The notes under the pieces are model-generated. The model was not told the origin of the DNA. It was given only the letters and a program-made list of their open reading frames with translations, and ran no database searches. From Viridibacterium sediminicola (GTDB lineage Bacteria; Pseudomonadota; Gammaproteobacteria; Burkholderiales; Rhodocyclaceae), in the NCBI RefSeq assembly GCF_039631295.1, contig NZ_JBDIVE010000009.1, forward strand, positions 1-64,000: 64,000 bases of DNA, read 5' to 3'. This document shows, in pieces, positions 7,929 through 15,119 of the stretch (position 1 is the stretch's first letter; each line of letters opens with the position of its first letter). The position numbers and the translations under genes are program-made.

Positions 7929-8735
7929 ATGATGAAAGTCGCATTGGGGCAATTTGCGGTCAGCCGCGAATGGACCGAAAACCTGCGCACCACGCAAGAT
8001 CTGATGCTTCAAGCGTCCCGTCAGGGCGCTGATTTGCTGGTGTTGCCCGAGGGTATTCTGGCGCGCGATATTGCCGACCCGGATTTGGTGCGCAAAGCAG
8101 CGCAGTCACTCGATGGCCCGTTTGTCAGCCAGGTGCTGGATAGCAGTCGCAATACGACGCTGACGACGATGATGACGATACACGTGCCATTCGGCGACGA
8201 CGGCAAGGTGTGGAATGTGCTGATCGCGATTCGCGACGGTCAGATCATCGCCCAGTACCGCAAGCTGCATCTGTACGACGCGTTCAATATGCAGGAGTCC
8301 AGAAATGTGGAGCCGGGCGACGAAGTGCCGCCCCTGGTTAAAGTGGCGGGCATGAAGGTCGGGCTGATGACCTGCTATGACGTGCGCTTTCCCGAGCTGG
8401 CGCGCCGCCTGGCGCTCGACGGCGCTGATGTACTGGTGCTGCCGGCCGCCTGGGTCAAAGGGCCGCTCAAGGAGGCGCACTGGAACGTTCTGGTCACGGC
8501 GCGGGCGCTGGAGAACACTTGTTACATGGTCGCGGTGGGTGAATGCGGCGAGCGCAACATCGGTCAGAGTGTGGTCATCGATCCACTGGGCGTAGCCGTC
8601 TCCTGCGCTGGCGAGGCGCCGAGGCTGATCATCGCCGACCTCGATCCGGAACGCATCAGCTATGCGCGTAAAGTGCTGCCGGTACTGGAAAACCGGCGTT
8701 TCGATTCCCCTCAGCTCATCAAAGCTCGGGCCTGA
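7929..8735 (+). CDS. Carbon-nitrogen hydrolase, YbeM/Nit1-like (deaminated glutathione amidase)
   Basis: About 268 aa; two adjacent ATGs (7926 overall frame start, 7929 next). The nitrilase triad is visible: Glu in VLPEGIL, Lys in YRKLHLYD and Cys in MTCYDVRFPELARRLA. The order and wording (LHLYDAF..QESR, LPAAWVKGPLKE, CYMVAVGECG..NIGQS, PVLENRRF) closely match E. coli YbeM, reported to hydrolyse deaminated glutathione. In this operon it may act on an imported amide instead. It lies 15 bases after the preceding gene. Confidence 0.8.
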   Translation: MMKVALGQFAVSREWTENLRTTQDLMLQASRQGADLLVLPEGILARDIADPDLVRKAAQSLDGPFVSQVLDSSRNTTLTTMMTIHVPFGDDGKVWNVLIAIRDGQIIAQYRKLHLYDAFNMQESRNVEPGDEVPPLVKVAGMKVGLMTCYDVRFPELARRLALDGADVLVLPAAWVKGPLKEAHWNVLVTARALENTCYMVAVGECGERNIGQSVVIDPLGVAVSCAGEAPRLIIADLDPERISYARKVLPVLENRRFDSPQLIKARA

Positions 8736-8773
8736 AGGCCATTTTCTTCATTCTTTCTGAAAGGCTAAGCGCC

Positions 8774-9676
8774 ATGAAAATCAAATCGCTTGTTCATCTC
8801 TCATTGTTGGCCGCGACTTTGCTGATGGCCGGTTTCGTGCACGCCGAGGACAAGATCAAAATCCCCACCCAGGCACTCGATGCCAAGCTGCGCGCCAAGC
8901 TGCCGGTGGATATCCTCAGCACCGGCGAGATGACCGCCGTCAATAACGGCTCCTTCCCTCCGTATGAAATCGTCACCGACAGCCAGTCGCTCTCCGGCGC
9001 CAGTGCAGACTTCATCCAGGCGCTCTCCGAGATGCTGGGCATCAAGATCAAGCACGCCTCGGTCAATGGCTTGTCGCCGCTGCTGCTGGGCATCAAGGCC
9101 GGGCGCTACCAGTTTGCGATGGGGCCGAAGGGCGATTTTGTCGACCGCGAAGCCTCAGCCGACTTCATCGATTACGTTCAGGAGTACGTGGTGTTTGCGG
9201 TGCCCAAGGGCAACCCCCTGGGCATCAACGGCCTGGAAGACACCTGTGGCAAAAAGGTCGCGGTGATGGCTGGTGGCTCGGCAGAAAAGGTGATCCGCCA
9301 GCAGGCCACCGCCTGTACGGCGGCCGGCAAACCGGCGGTCGAGGTGCAGGCCTATCAGGATCAGCCGACCTCGATCCTGGCCGTCAATTCCAAGCGTGCC
9401 GACACCTTCTTCTCCTCGCATGCCCCGCTGGTGTACTTTGTGCAGCAAGCGAATGGCGCGCTGGAGCTTGCAGGCGTCGGCAAGAAGAACGGCTTTGACG
9501 ATCTGTACCAGGGCGCCGTGGTCGGCAAGGGCTCGCCCCTCGGCCCGGTGATACTCGAAGCCATGCAGAAGCTGATGGACAACGGCACCTACGCCGCGAT
9601 CATGAAGAAGTGGGGCCTGAGCGCCAACATGCTTAAGGCGCCGGCGATGAATCTGGCAGGCAAGCAAGCGAAATGA
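8774..9676 (+). CDS. Amino-acid ABC transporter substrate-binding protein (SBP family 3)
   Basis: A 300-aa exported protein with a signal peptide of about 24 residues (ends GFVHA). The body follows the solute-binding family 3 plan: GEMTAVNNGSFPPYEIV near the N-terminus, SLSGASADFIQALSEMLGIKI, then GRYQFAMGPKGDFVDREASADFIDY, which lines up with the usual D/E-rich hinge region. It should bind a polar amino acid or opine-like ligand. Its stop overlaps the permease start as ATGA. Confidence 0.85.
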   Translation: MKIKSLVHLSLLAATLLMAGFVHAEDKIKIPTQALDAKLRAKLPVDILSTGEMTAVNNGSFPPYEIVTDSQSLSGASADFIQALSEMLGIKIKHASVNGLSPLLLGIKAGRYQFAMGPKGDFVDREASADFIDYVQEYVVFAVPKGNPLGINGLEDTCGKKVAVMAGGSAEKVIRQQATACTAAGKPAVEVQAYQDQPTSILAVNSKRADTFFSSHAPLVYFVQQANGALELAGVGKKNGFDDLYQGAVVGKGSPLGPVILEAMQKLMDNGTYAAIMKKWGLSANMLKAPAMNLAGKQAK

Positions 9677-10617
9677 CGGTGATGCACTCCACGTCCGGCC
9701 ACTTCGATGCCAGCGGCACCGCCCGCCAGCGCGATGTCGCCTATGCCCGCCACCGGCCGGACTATCCGGGCATTCTCCTCGGCGCCGTGGTGGTGCTGGT
9801 CGGCCTCAAGCTGGCCTGGCTGCTGGTGGCCAATCCGAATATGGAATGGTCGGTGGTGGCGCAGTATTTCAACGAGAAGACCGTGCTCAGCGGCCTGGGC
9901 ATGACCCTCGGCCTCACCGTGGTGGCGATGCTGATCGGCGTGCTGCTGGGCCTGCTGCTGGCGATGACCCGCTTGTCAGCCAACCCGGTGCTGCGCGCCG
10001 CCTCGGGGCTCTACATCGGCTTCTTCCGTGGCACGCCGCTGCTGGTGCAGCTGCTGTTCTGGTACAACCTGTCCACGCTGTTCCCGCGCATCACGCTGGG
10101 CATTCCCTTCGGCCCGGACCTGCTGAGCTGGAACACCAATGACCTGATCACGCCGCTGACCGCCGCCATTGTCGGCCTGGCGCTCAACGAGGCCGCCTAC
10201 ATGGCCGAGATCATCCGCGCCGGCCTCATCTCGGTCGACGCGCGGCAGCTCGAAACCGCCCAGGCCTTCGGCATGACGCGGGGGCGGGCGCTGCGCCGCA
10301 TCGTCATCCCGCAGGCGATGCGCGCGATCATTCCGCCCACCGGCAACCAGCTGATCAGCATGGTCAAGGCGACCTCGATCGTCAGCGTGATTGCCATGGG
10401 CGATCTGCTGCACGCCGTGCAGAACATCTACAACGCCACCTTCCAGGTGATTCCGCTGCTGCTGGTCGCGGTGATCTGGTACCTGCTGATCACCACCGTA
10501 CTCAATATTGTCCAGGGCGCCATCGAGCGTCGTTACGCACGCGGTGAGTCGGGCAGCATCACGCCGCGCCGCAAACGTCGCGCCGCGACGCCCGCCGCTG
10601 CGGAGGAGCTGCCATGA
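9673..10617 (+). CDS. Amino-acid ABC transporter permease (HisM/GlnP type)
   Basis: A 314-aa inner-membrane protein with five or more hydrophobic segments. The HisM-family hallmarks are present: GLGMTLGLTVVAMLIGV, GFFRGTPLLVQLLFWYN and the EAA loop ALNEAAYMAEIIRAGLISV followed by RRIVIPQAMRAIIPPTGNQ. An N-terminal extension of about 30 residues precedes the first helix. Coupled by ATGA overlaps to the binding protein and to the ATPase; it forms the channel of this importer. Confidence 0.88.
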   Translation: MTVMHSTSGHFDASGTARQRDVAYARHRPDYPGILLGAVVVLVGLKLAWLLVANPNMEWSVVAQYFNEKTVLSGLGMTLGLTVVAMLIGVLLGLLLAMTRLSANPVLRAASGLYIGFFRGTPLLVQLLFWYNLSTLFPRITLGIPFGPDLLSWNTNDLITPLTAAIVGLALNEAAYMAEIIRAGLISVDARQLETAQAFGMTRGRALRRIVIPQAMRAIIPPTGNQLISMVKATSIVSVIAMGDLLHAVQNIYNATFQVIPLLLVAVIWYLLITTVLNIVQGAIERRYARGESGSITPRRKRRAATPAAAEELP

Positions 10618-11402
10618 GCGAAACGCATCTTGCCGCGCCGGCCAAACCCCTGGTTTGCGCCCGCAATGTCTACAAGCGCTTTGGTGACAACGAGGTGCTC
10701 AAGGGCATCAACATGGATGTCAATCCGGGCGAAGTGGTGGTGATACTCGGCCCCTCCGGCTCGGGCAAATCGACCTTCCTGCGCTGCATCAACCACCTGG
10801 AGACCATGGACCAGGGCTACATCCTGGTCGGTGAGGAGCAGATCGGCTACGCGCTGCGTGGCGAACGCCTGCATCGCCTCGGCGCCCGCGCGATTGCCCG
10901 CCAGCGTAGCCAGATCGGCATGGTGTTCCAGCAGTTCAACCTGTACCCGCACATGACCGTGCTGGAGAACATCATCGAAGCGCCGGTTGGCGTGCACGGC
11001 CGCAAGCGTGCCGAGGCCGAACAGCTCGCCTACAGCCTGCTTGAACGCGTCGGCCTGCGCGAGAAAGCCGACGCCTATCCGCGCCAGCTCTCGGGCGGGC
11101 AGCAGCAACGGGTAGCGATTGCGCGCGCACTGGCGATCCAGCCGCAGCTGATCCTCTTCGACGAACCCACCTCGGCGCTCGACCCGGAGCTGGTCGGTGA
11201 AGTGCTGGCCACCATGCGCGACCTGGCCGACCAGGGCTTGACGATGATCGTCGTGACGCACGAGATCGGCTTCGCCAAAGAAGCCGCCGACCGCGTGGTG
11301 TTCATGGACGGCGGTGTCGTCGTCGAAGAAGGCAAACCCGCCGACGTGCTGGGCAAGCCCCAACACCCACGCACCCGCGCCTTCCTCAGCCGCTTCATCT
11401 GA
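10614..11402 (+). CDS. Amino-acid ABC transporter ATP-binding protein (GlnQ/HisP type)
   Basis: A 262-aa ATPase with Walker A GPSGSGKS (about 46-53), Q-loop MVFQQFNLYPHMTV, signature LSGGQQQRVAIARAL, Walker B LILFDEPTSALDPELVGEV and switch His in VVTHEIGFA. It is the final gene of the MocR-linked operon and would energise uptake by the permease at 9673-10617. A weak hairpin (AAATGC-CC-GCATTT, 11417-11430, followed by TT) lies 15 bases past the stop and may terminate transcription. Confidence 0.9.
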   Translation: MSETHLAAPAKPLVCARNVYKRFGDNEVLKGINMDVNPGEVVVILGPSGSGKSTFLRCINHLETMDQGYILVGEEQIGYALRGERLHRLGARAIARQRSQIGMVFQQFNLYPHMTVLENIIEAPVGVHGRKRAEAEQLAYSLLERVGLREKADAYPRQLSGGQQQRVAIARALAIQPQLILFDEPTSALDPELVGEVLATMRDLADQGLTMIVVTHEIGFAKEAADRVVFMDGGVVVEEGKPADVLGKPQHPRTRAFLSRFI

Positions 11403-11416
11403 AACGCCCGCGCCAC

Positions 11417-11432
11417 AAATGCCCGCATTTTT
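11417..11432 (+). terminator. Weak terminator-like hairpin after the amino-acid ABC operon
   Basis: AAATGC (11417-11422) and GCATTT (11425-11430) pair around a two-base loop, with two further T residues. The stem is short and the T tract brief, so termination may be weak or may depend on the larger palindromes that follow from 11480. Confidence 0.3.
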
Positions 11433-11785
11433 GAGCGCCGATTGATAGACGCGAAGGGCGCGGAGGAAAATCTAAGGCCCGCGAAGGAGGGCGAAGAAGG
11501 CGAAGTTGAAGGCTTCAGCGCCGCGCAGATTTCCCCTCTCCCGCCTGCAGGAGAGGGTGGCGCGCAGCGCCGGGAGAGGGCGTGGGCGCCGCGAGGATGG
11601 AGCGGGCGAATCCGGAATCCGGGGCCTCATCTACGTGAACAGCTCAGCCTTCAAGCCAGACCAAGGGCGGAACTCCACAGGAGCTTCCGCCAGCCGCCGC
11701 TAGGCGGCTTTAAATCGGGCTTCGCGAATGTAGGATTGGCGGAAGCGCTTTGCGTTCCGCCCTACGAAGATCTGAGGTACGCGGT
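11433..11785. repeat. Gene-free region with three palindromic repeat types
   Basis: No gene was found. Bases 11480-11580 carry GCGAAGG-type words followed by AAGTTGAAGGCTTCAGCG and the palindrome CCCCTCTCCCGCC/GGGAGAGGG, a near copy of 12166-12256. Bases 11601-11630 hold a GGAATCCGGGG fragment of the element seen complete at 12296-12379. Bases 11729-11766 form a third palindrome: TGTAGGATTGGCGGAA with TTCCGCCCTACG. All resemble short intergenic repeats of proteobacteria. Confidence 0.6.
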
Positions 11786-12001
11786 TCAATGCACCGCGCC
11801 GAGGGAGGGCTTGAGCTTGATGAGCGCCAATGCAAGCAGCTTGTTGACGCCCTGCCAGAGCCCGAGGCTCGCAAACACAAAGACGGCCCCCGCTGAGGGA
11901 TTCAGCGGCAGTCCAGCAGCCAGCCACAGGCCGAGCATGAGCACAGCCGAGACGGCAAGACTGCCAGCAGCAAACCAGGTTCGATTTTCAAGAGGCTTCA
12001 T
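11786..12001 (-). CDS. Small two-helix membrane protein, unknown function
   Basis: A 71-aa ORF starting MKPLENRTWFAAGSLAVSAVLML, with two hydrophobic stretches (about 9-30 and 38-60) and a short basic loop region near the C-terminus (IKLKPSLGAVH). No clear Shine-Dalgarno is visible, and the ORF stands alone between repeat-rich spacers. The amino-acid pattern is plausible for a real small membrane protein, but no family is recognised. Confidence 0.4.
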   Translation of the reverse strand: MKPLENRTWFAAGSLAVSAVLMLGLWLAAGLPLNPSAGAVFVFASLGLWQGVNKLLALALIKLKPSLGAVH

Positions 12002-12402
12002 GTTCGCGTCGTTGGGGTGATGTTTATCGCATTCTGCCGCCGGCAGCCGCTGAGCACAAGTTTGCGCCTTTCCGGCACGCCTACCGCGCCGATGTCATTA
12101 GGCTTTAAACCCTGCAAGGCATTTGAAAGGCATTCACCGCAAAGGCGCGCAGGAAACGCAGGGCCGCGAAGGAAGGCGAAGTTGAAGGCTTCAGCGCAGC
12201 GCAGATTTCCCCTCTCCCGCCTGCGGGAGAGGGTGGCGCGCAGCGCCGGGAGCGGGATTGGCGGAGTGGTCGCGCGAGGATGCACATGAATACATGTAGC
12301 CCGGATGCAGGCGAAGCCGGAATCCGGGGGCTTGTCCTTGGCGCATTCCCCGGATTCCGCTGCGCTGCATCCGGGCTACTTGCTTACAGCCTATTTTGTG
12401 CG
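12002..12402. repeat. Gene-free region: two dispersed palindromes (12166-12256, 12296-12379)
   Basis: No gene was found. Bases 12166-12256 are a near copy of 11480-11580 (GGCGAAGTTGAAGGCTTCAG, then CCCCTCTCCCGCC/GCGGGAGAGGG). Bases 12296-12379 form a long inverted repeat: GTAGCCCGGATGCAGGCGAA on the left and its near complement ending GCATCCGGGCTAC on the right, with an 18-base centre. Both are common types of intergenic palindrome, here stacked within 220 bases. Confidence 0.6.
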
Positions 12403-12933
12403 TCATTGGTTTTCGTAGCAGCGTGTAGACGAACAAGTTACTCTGCATGGGCCGTAGCCTTTGCAAACTTCAGAGGGTGCCGCAAAACGAGCGATCAAGA
12501 TTGCTTGGCAATTGCCGTACTCTCTTGGGGGCATGAAGAAGCTACTTGCAGTGCTCCAGGCGGCGCGTTTTTTGATCAGGAAAGGCTCTAGGCGTAAAGC
12601 CAAATTATGATGCTGCTCGATGGCTAGCCGCAGACGGTCAACAGTGGTTTCATTCGATGTCGGTGCATTTTGTACCGGACTTTGAATTATTGAATTTACG
12701 GGTATCTGTATCTCAATCGAAACATTTGCTGCCGACTCTGCAAGATCGAGCGTGTTTTGCAGTGCTTTCTCGCTCTCAGCAGAAAGAGTGGTTTTGTTTT
12801 GATCAAAATATAGGCACGCTTGTGATTGAACGTTTTGTGCTGGCATAGGTGAGAGCGCGTGCGCATTCGCAGCCAAAATAAATAGACACAGAACGATTTG
12901 ATAGGAACAAAACTTCGCAAATTTGTTTTGCAT
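12403..12933 (-). CDS. Exported protein with a possible OmpA-like region, unknown function
   Basis: A 176-aa protein with a clear signal peptide (FCSYQIVLCLFILAANAHA, cleavage near 27). The segment LYFDQNKTTLSAESEKALQNTLDLAE near 40-65, then TTVDRLRLAIEQHHN, loosely follows the peptidoglycan-binding OmpA pattern (YFD..s..L..e....L, later R...i...L), but the family match is weak. Five cysteines follow the signal peptide. Base composition looks more AT-rich than the neighbours, and it shares strand with the cassette genes at 13965-14951. No attC was found next to it. Confidence 0.5.
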   Translation of the reverse strand: MQNKFAKFCSYQIVLCLFILAANAHALSPMPAQNVQSQACLYFDQNKTTLSAESEKALQNTLDLAESAANVSIEIQIPVNSIIQSPVQNAPTSNETTVDRLRLAIEQHHNLALRLEPFLIKKRAAWSTASSFFMPPREYGNCQAILIARFAAPSEVCKGYGPCRVTCSSTRCYENQ

Positions 12934-13296
12934 GGAACGCCTAGCCTAAAATAACAGTCAATTTGAATGCTGTGTTGGTTTATCAACCCATCCGCCAAGA
13001 CCATAACCCGGAGCGCATGCCTTATGCTTAGGTCGGAAAAGCGAAGCGCCTTCCGACGTTCGGGACTCGCTCGCGAGTGATGCCGCTGAATGAACTGCAC
13101 AAACGTCGGAAGGCGCCTGCGGCTTTTCCGACCTACCGCCATGCATTTAATTATTCCGCCTTACGGCCTTTGCTCAATTTGTAGGGTGTGAAAGCCGAAG
13201 GCTTGCGCACCATCTGTCCGTGCAAATAGCGCTTTGCATCAGTCATGCCCTTGACCGCGTGCGCAAGGAAAAGAACTTGCGCACCCTACAAGGCTG
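12934..13296. repeat. Gene-free region: 174-bp palindromic element and a second inverted repeat
   Basis: No gene was found. Element 12997-13170 has inverted ends (AAGACCATAAC and TTACGGCCTT) and an inner palindrome (GGTCGGAAAAGCGAAGCGCC against GGCGCCTGCGGCTTTTCC). It is a longer copy of 13706-13854. Adjacent 13179-13291 is a separate element with perfect 10-base ends: TTGTAGGGTG (13179-13188) and CACCCTACAA (13282-13291). Confidence 0.65.
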
Positions 13297-13581
13297 CTAT
13301 TGATTCTTGAGAAGATAATGCAGAAGTGGCTCTTTTGTACGATTTTCAAATAGATCAAAGTTGTCTTGAATTGCATTCGCTCCATCAGTGGTATCGATGG
13401 CCATCTTTATTTCGCTTGCTAGGACAACTGCTTTGCCTCCGCCATCGAGAACTTTTTGTGCAATTGTTCGACCGATGGTTCCGCACTGAACAATCATTGG
13501 ACTATCTCTACTAGAGAGTTTGACAAGATTAGCCTTGTCACGAGCCACGACGAGTATTTTTGCTTTTTCTATGTTTTTCAT
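13297..13581 (-). CDS. Small hypothetical protein in the accessory island
   Basis: A 94-aa ORF starting MKNIEKAKILVVARDKANLVKLSS. It is predicted soluble, with alternating beta-like and helical stretches and no known motif. AAAGG abuts the start codon, an unusually close Shine-Dalgarno. On the minus strand a GTTAGCC word (13659-13665), close to an integron core, lies about 80 bases upstream, so this may be a further cassette whose flanking sites have decayed. Low-GC coding supports horizontal origin. Confidence 0.45.
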   Translation of the reverse strand: MKNIEKAKILVVARDKANLVKLSSRDSPMIVQCGTIGRTIAQKVLDGGGKAVVLASEIKMAIDTTDGANAIQDNFDLFENRTKEPLLHYLLKNQ

Positions 13582-13871
13582 CCTTTATCTTTCTTGGTCG
13601 GTTTTGGTCAGGGCTTGTCCGTTGGAGATAACTGTCGGTCGATGCAAGGCATTATGATGGCTAACGGTTTACATTTTCCTAAAGTTTGATTTGAGGGGCC
13701 GCCGCAAGGCCGTAACCAGGAGTGCATCCTTATGCGTAGGCCGGAAAAGCGAAGCGCCTTCCGACGTTTGGGGCCAAATTGCACAAACGTCGGAAGGCGC
13801 CTACGGCTTTTCCGACCTACCGCCATGCATTGAATTATTCCGACTTACGGCCTTGGTTACTCACCCGGAAA
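13582..13871. repeat. Spacer with the second copy of the palindromic element (13706-13854)
   Basis: Element 13706-13854 (149 bp) has inverted ends AAGGCCGTAAC and TTACGGCCTT and an inner palindrome built on GTAGG(C/T)CGGAAAAGC and GGCGCCTTCCGACGTTTG. It lacks about 25 bases found in the copy at 12997-13170. It abuts attC site 1. No gene is seen in the spacer. Confidence 0.65.
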
Positions 13872-13970
13872 CCCTAACGTTTGACGTGAGGGATGGCATG
13901 AATGCCAAGGGTGTGTATGTCATTTGCAAGTGCTGCTTGCAAATCGTCCCTCTCGACGGAATTGTTAGGT
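13872..13970 (-). other. Integron attC site 1 (99 bp)
   Basis: On the minus strand the site opens with ACCTAAC (complement of GTTAGGT, 13964-13970) and closes with GTTAGGG (13872-13878). The inner arms are CCGTCGAGAGGG and CCCTCACGTCAAACG, with a central imperfect palindrome built on TTTGCAAGCAGCACTTGCAAA. It has the same length as attC site 2 and identical outer arms (CTAACGTTTGACGTGAGGG on plus). The stop codon of the gene at 13965 lies inside the CCTAAC box, a normal cassette arrangement. Confidence 0.75.
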
Positions 13971-14327
13971 TGCATCACGATTCGTTTCAATGGCAGCAAG
14001 AGACTGCGCATTTTCTAAAGTGCTTTCAATCTCTGGCTGAGAAAGACCTTCGCAATGCACAACCACTCCATCTTTTGTGGTGATGATTACCTTTCGACTG
14101 CGGCGATTTTTTAGAAATGCACAAATTACCGTGGCGAGACCCGCAGCCCAAGGAGCAGAACTTTGAAGAATTTCGACTACAAAACCACCGGCCATAACCA
14201 CATTGGCCTTCAACATCAATTCTTCATGAGCAACGCCGTGCTCATTAAGCAAAGCAATGAATGGATCGCGGCTATCTTTGAAAACATGAACATGGAGAAC
14301 TGCCGTGGGCGGAACGTTTGTATCCAT
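13965..14327 (-). CDS. Integron cassette gene; possible EACC1-like effector-associated protein
   Basis: A 120-aa protein. Start 14327 (MDTNVPPTAVLHVHVF) is chosen because upstream in-frame sequence runs into attC site 2. It has an N-terminal beta-rich part, a hydrophobic segment (about 62-82, APWAAGLATVICAFL), a basic KNRRSRK turn and a beta pair KVIITTKDGVVVHCEG, then an acidic helix. That order recalls EACC1, a component of predicted bacterial conflict systems; this is inference from pattern only. Flanked by attC site 2 upstream and attC site 1 downstream, so it forms a complete cassette. Confidence 0.65.
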   Translation of the reverse strand: MDTNVPPTAVLHVHVFKDSRDPFIALLNEHGVAHEELMLKANVVMAGGFVVEILQSSAPWAAGLATVICAFLKNRRSRKVIITTKDGVVVHCEGLSQPEIESTLENAQSLAAIETNRDAT

Positions 14328-14441
14328 TAAATGCAACTCCCTTTTAAATCGCTTCGCAATAGCGCTGAAGCTGCTTGATGCCACGCTGGTTTTGCTGGCT
14401 TTCGGTGACGTGAAAATTGTGATTGCTGGCGCAACACTAAA

Positions 14442-14540
14442 ATCTAACGTTTGACGTGAGGGGCAGCCGTAGCGGCAAAGCCGCAAAGGGAACCCACAGG
14501 CGCAGCTTGTGGGCGGCCCCTCTCGACGGAAGGGTTAGGC
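14442..14540 (-). other. Integron attC site 2 (99 bp)
   Basis: On the minus strand: GCCTAAC (14534-14540 complement), arm CCGTCGAGAGGGGC, a central stem-loop region, arm CCCCTCACGTCAAACG, and GTTAGAT (14442-14448 complement). Both outer boxes fit RYYYAAC and GTTRRRY exactly. The TAA stop of the upstream cassette gene lies inside the first box. Together with site 1 this proves a cassette array read on the minus strand; no integrase gene is present in the window. Confidence 0.82.
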
Positions 14541-14951
14541 TGTTTCACGGATAACTCTCTCGGTTGGTTTTTCATGAATTTCTGAGAATAGCTTCAGCGC
14601 TTGTTTTGCTGATATTGCATCAATCTCAATCTTGATTTTGATCAGTTCATAAGCCCTGGCCATTTCATCGTAAACTTGCTGACGCTGCTGAAATTTAAAT
14701 TGAGCTGACAGCCCAGGAATTGTTGACCCGAGAGTAGAAAGTGCAGCAATGGTAAAAATCACCCATTTTTCCAACTGATTGCTCAACTGTACTTGGTATA
14801 TCGACAAAACTACTACGGCTAGTGTGCAAACCCATTGAAGCCAGATTGTCGTGTGGTGGTAAAACCTGTTTAGCTTCTCCCAGCGCCACTGCCATTGAAT
14901 TTCTCTTTCGAGAACGGCAATAACTTTCTCTTTTTCTTGATCTTCTGTCAT
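14535..14951 (-). CDS. Integron cassette gene: SLATT/DUF4231-like two-helix membrane protein
   Basis: A 138-aa protein starting MTEDQEKEKVIAVLEREIQWQ. An N-terminal amphipathic helix is followed by two transmembrane helices (about 35-55 and 62-82) and a long charged helix with the pattern QVYDEMARAYELIKIKIE. This matches the SLATT/DUF4231 layout, a family predicted to form pores in nucleotide-signal-controlled defence systems. No partner synthase lies beside it. Its start is 19 bases after the GTTAGGC core at 14970-14976 and its stop sits in attC site 2, so it is the first cassette of this run. Confidence 0.7.
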   Translation of the reverse strand: MTEDQEKEKVIAVLEREIQWQWRWEKLNRFYHHTTIWLQWVCTLAVVVLSIYQVQLSNQLEKWVIFTIAALSTLGSTIPGLSAQFKFQQRQQVYDEMARAYELIKIKIEIDAISAKQALKLFSEIHEKPTERVIRETA

Positions 14952-14969
14952 GAGGGAGCCTTGTTTGCT

Positions 14970-15063
14970 GCCTAACGTGAATTAGCCTTCAACCCGAAGG
15001 CGTATCGGTTTATCGATAAATCCTACGGAACTTCCAAACACAATACCCCATCCGCATGCCCGC
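14970..15063 (-). other. attI-like recombination segment, copy A (94 bp)
   Basis: Read on the minus strand the segment ends in CACGTTAGGC (core GTTAGGC, 14970-14976). It aligns gaplessly with 193-286. A small hairpin GCCTTC-GGGTT-GAAGGC lies just before the core. No RYYYAAC partner box is found, so it does not look like an attC. It follows the terminator of the gene at 15120 and opens the cassette run going left. An attI site normally borders intI; here the upstream neighbour is a transglutaminase-like gene, so the integrase is missing. Confidence 0.55.
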
Positions 15064-15065
15064 CA

Positions 15066-15103
15066 CAAACAACAATGCCCGCAAATGCGGGCATTGTTGT
15101 TTG
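15066..15103 (-). terminator. Strong hairpin terminator after the transglutaminase-like gene
   Basis: A perfect 18-base stem: CAAACAACAATGCCCGCA (15066-15083) and its complement (15086-15103) around a two-base loop. On the minus strand the 3' arm ends TTGTTGTTTG, giving a T-rich run. It lies 17 bases beyond the stop codon at 15120. Confidence 0.7.
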
Positions 15104-15119
15104 ATCCAAACCAAGCTTT

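Noticed and set aside
12934..13296. A third attC site beside the 176-aa or 94-aa ORF
   Set aside because: The palindromes there have other ends (GGTCGGAAAAGC, TTGTAGGGTG) and lack RYYYAAC/GTTRRRY boxes; only an imperfect GTTAGCC at 13659 was seen.
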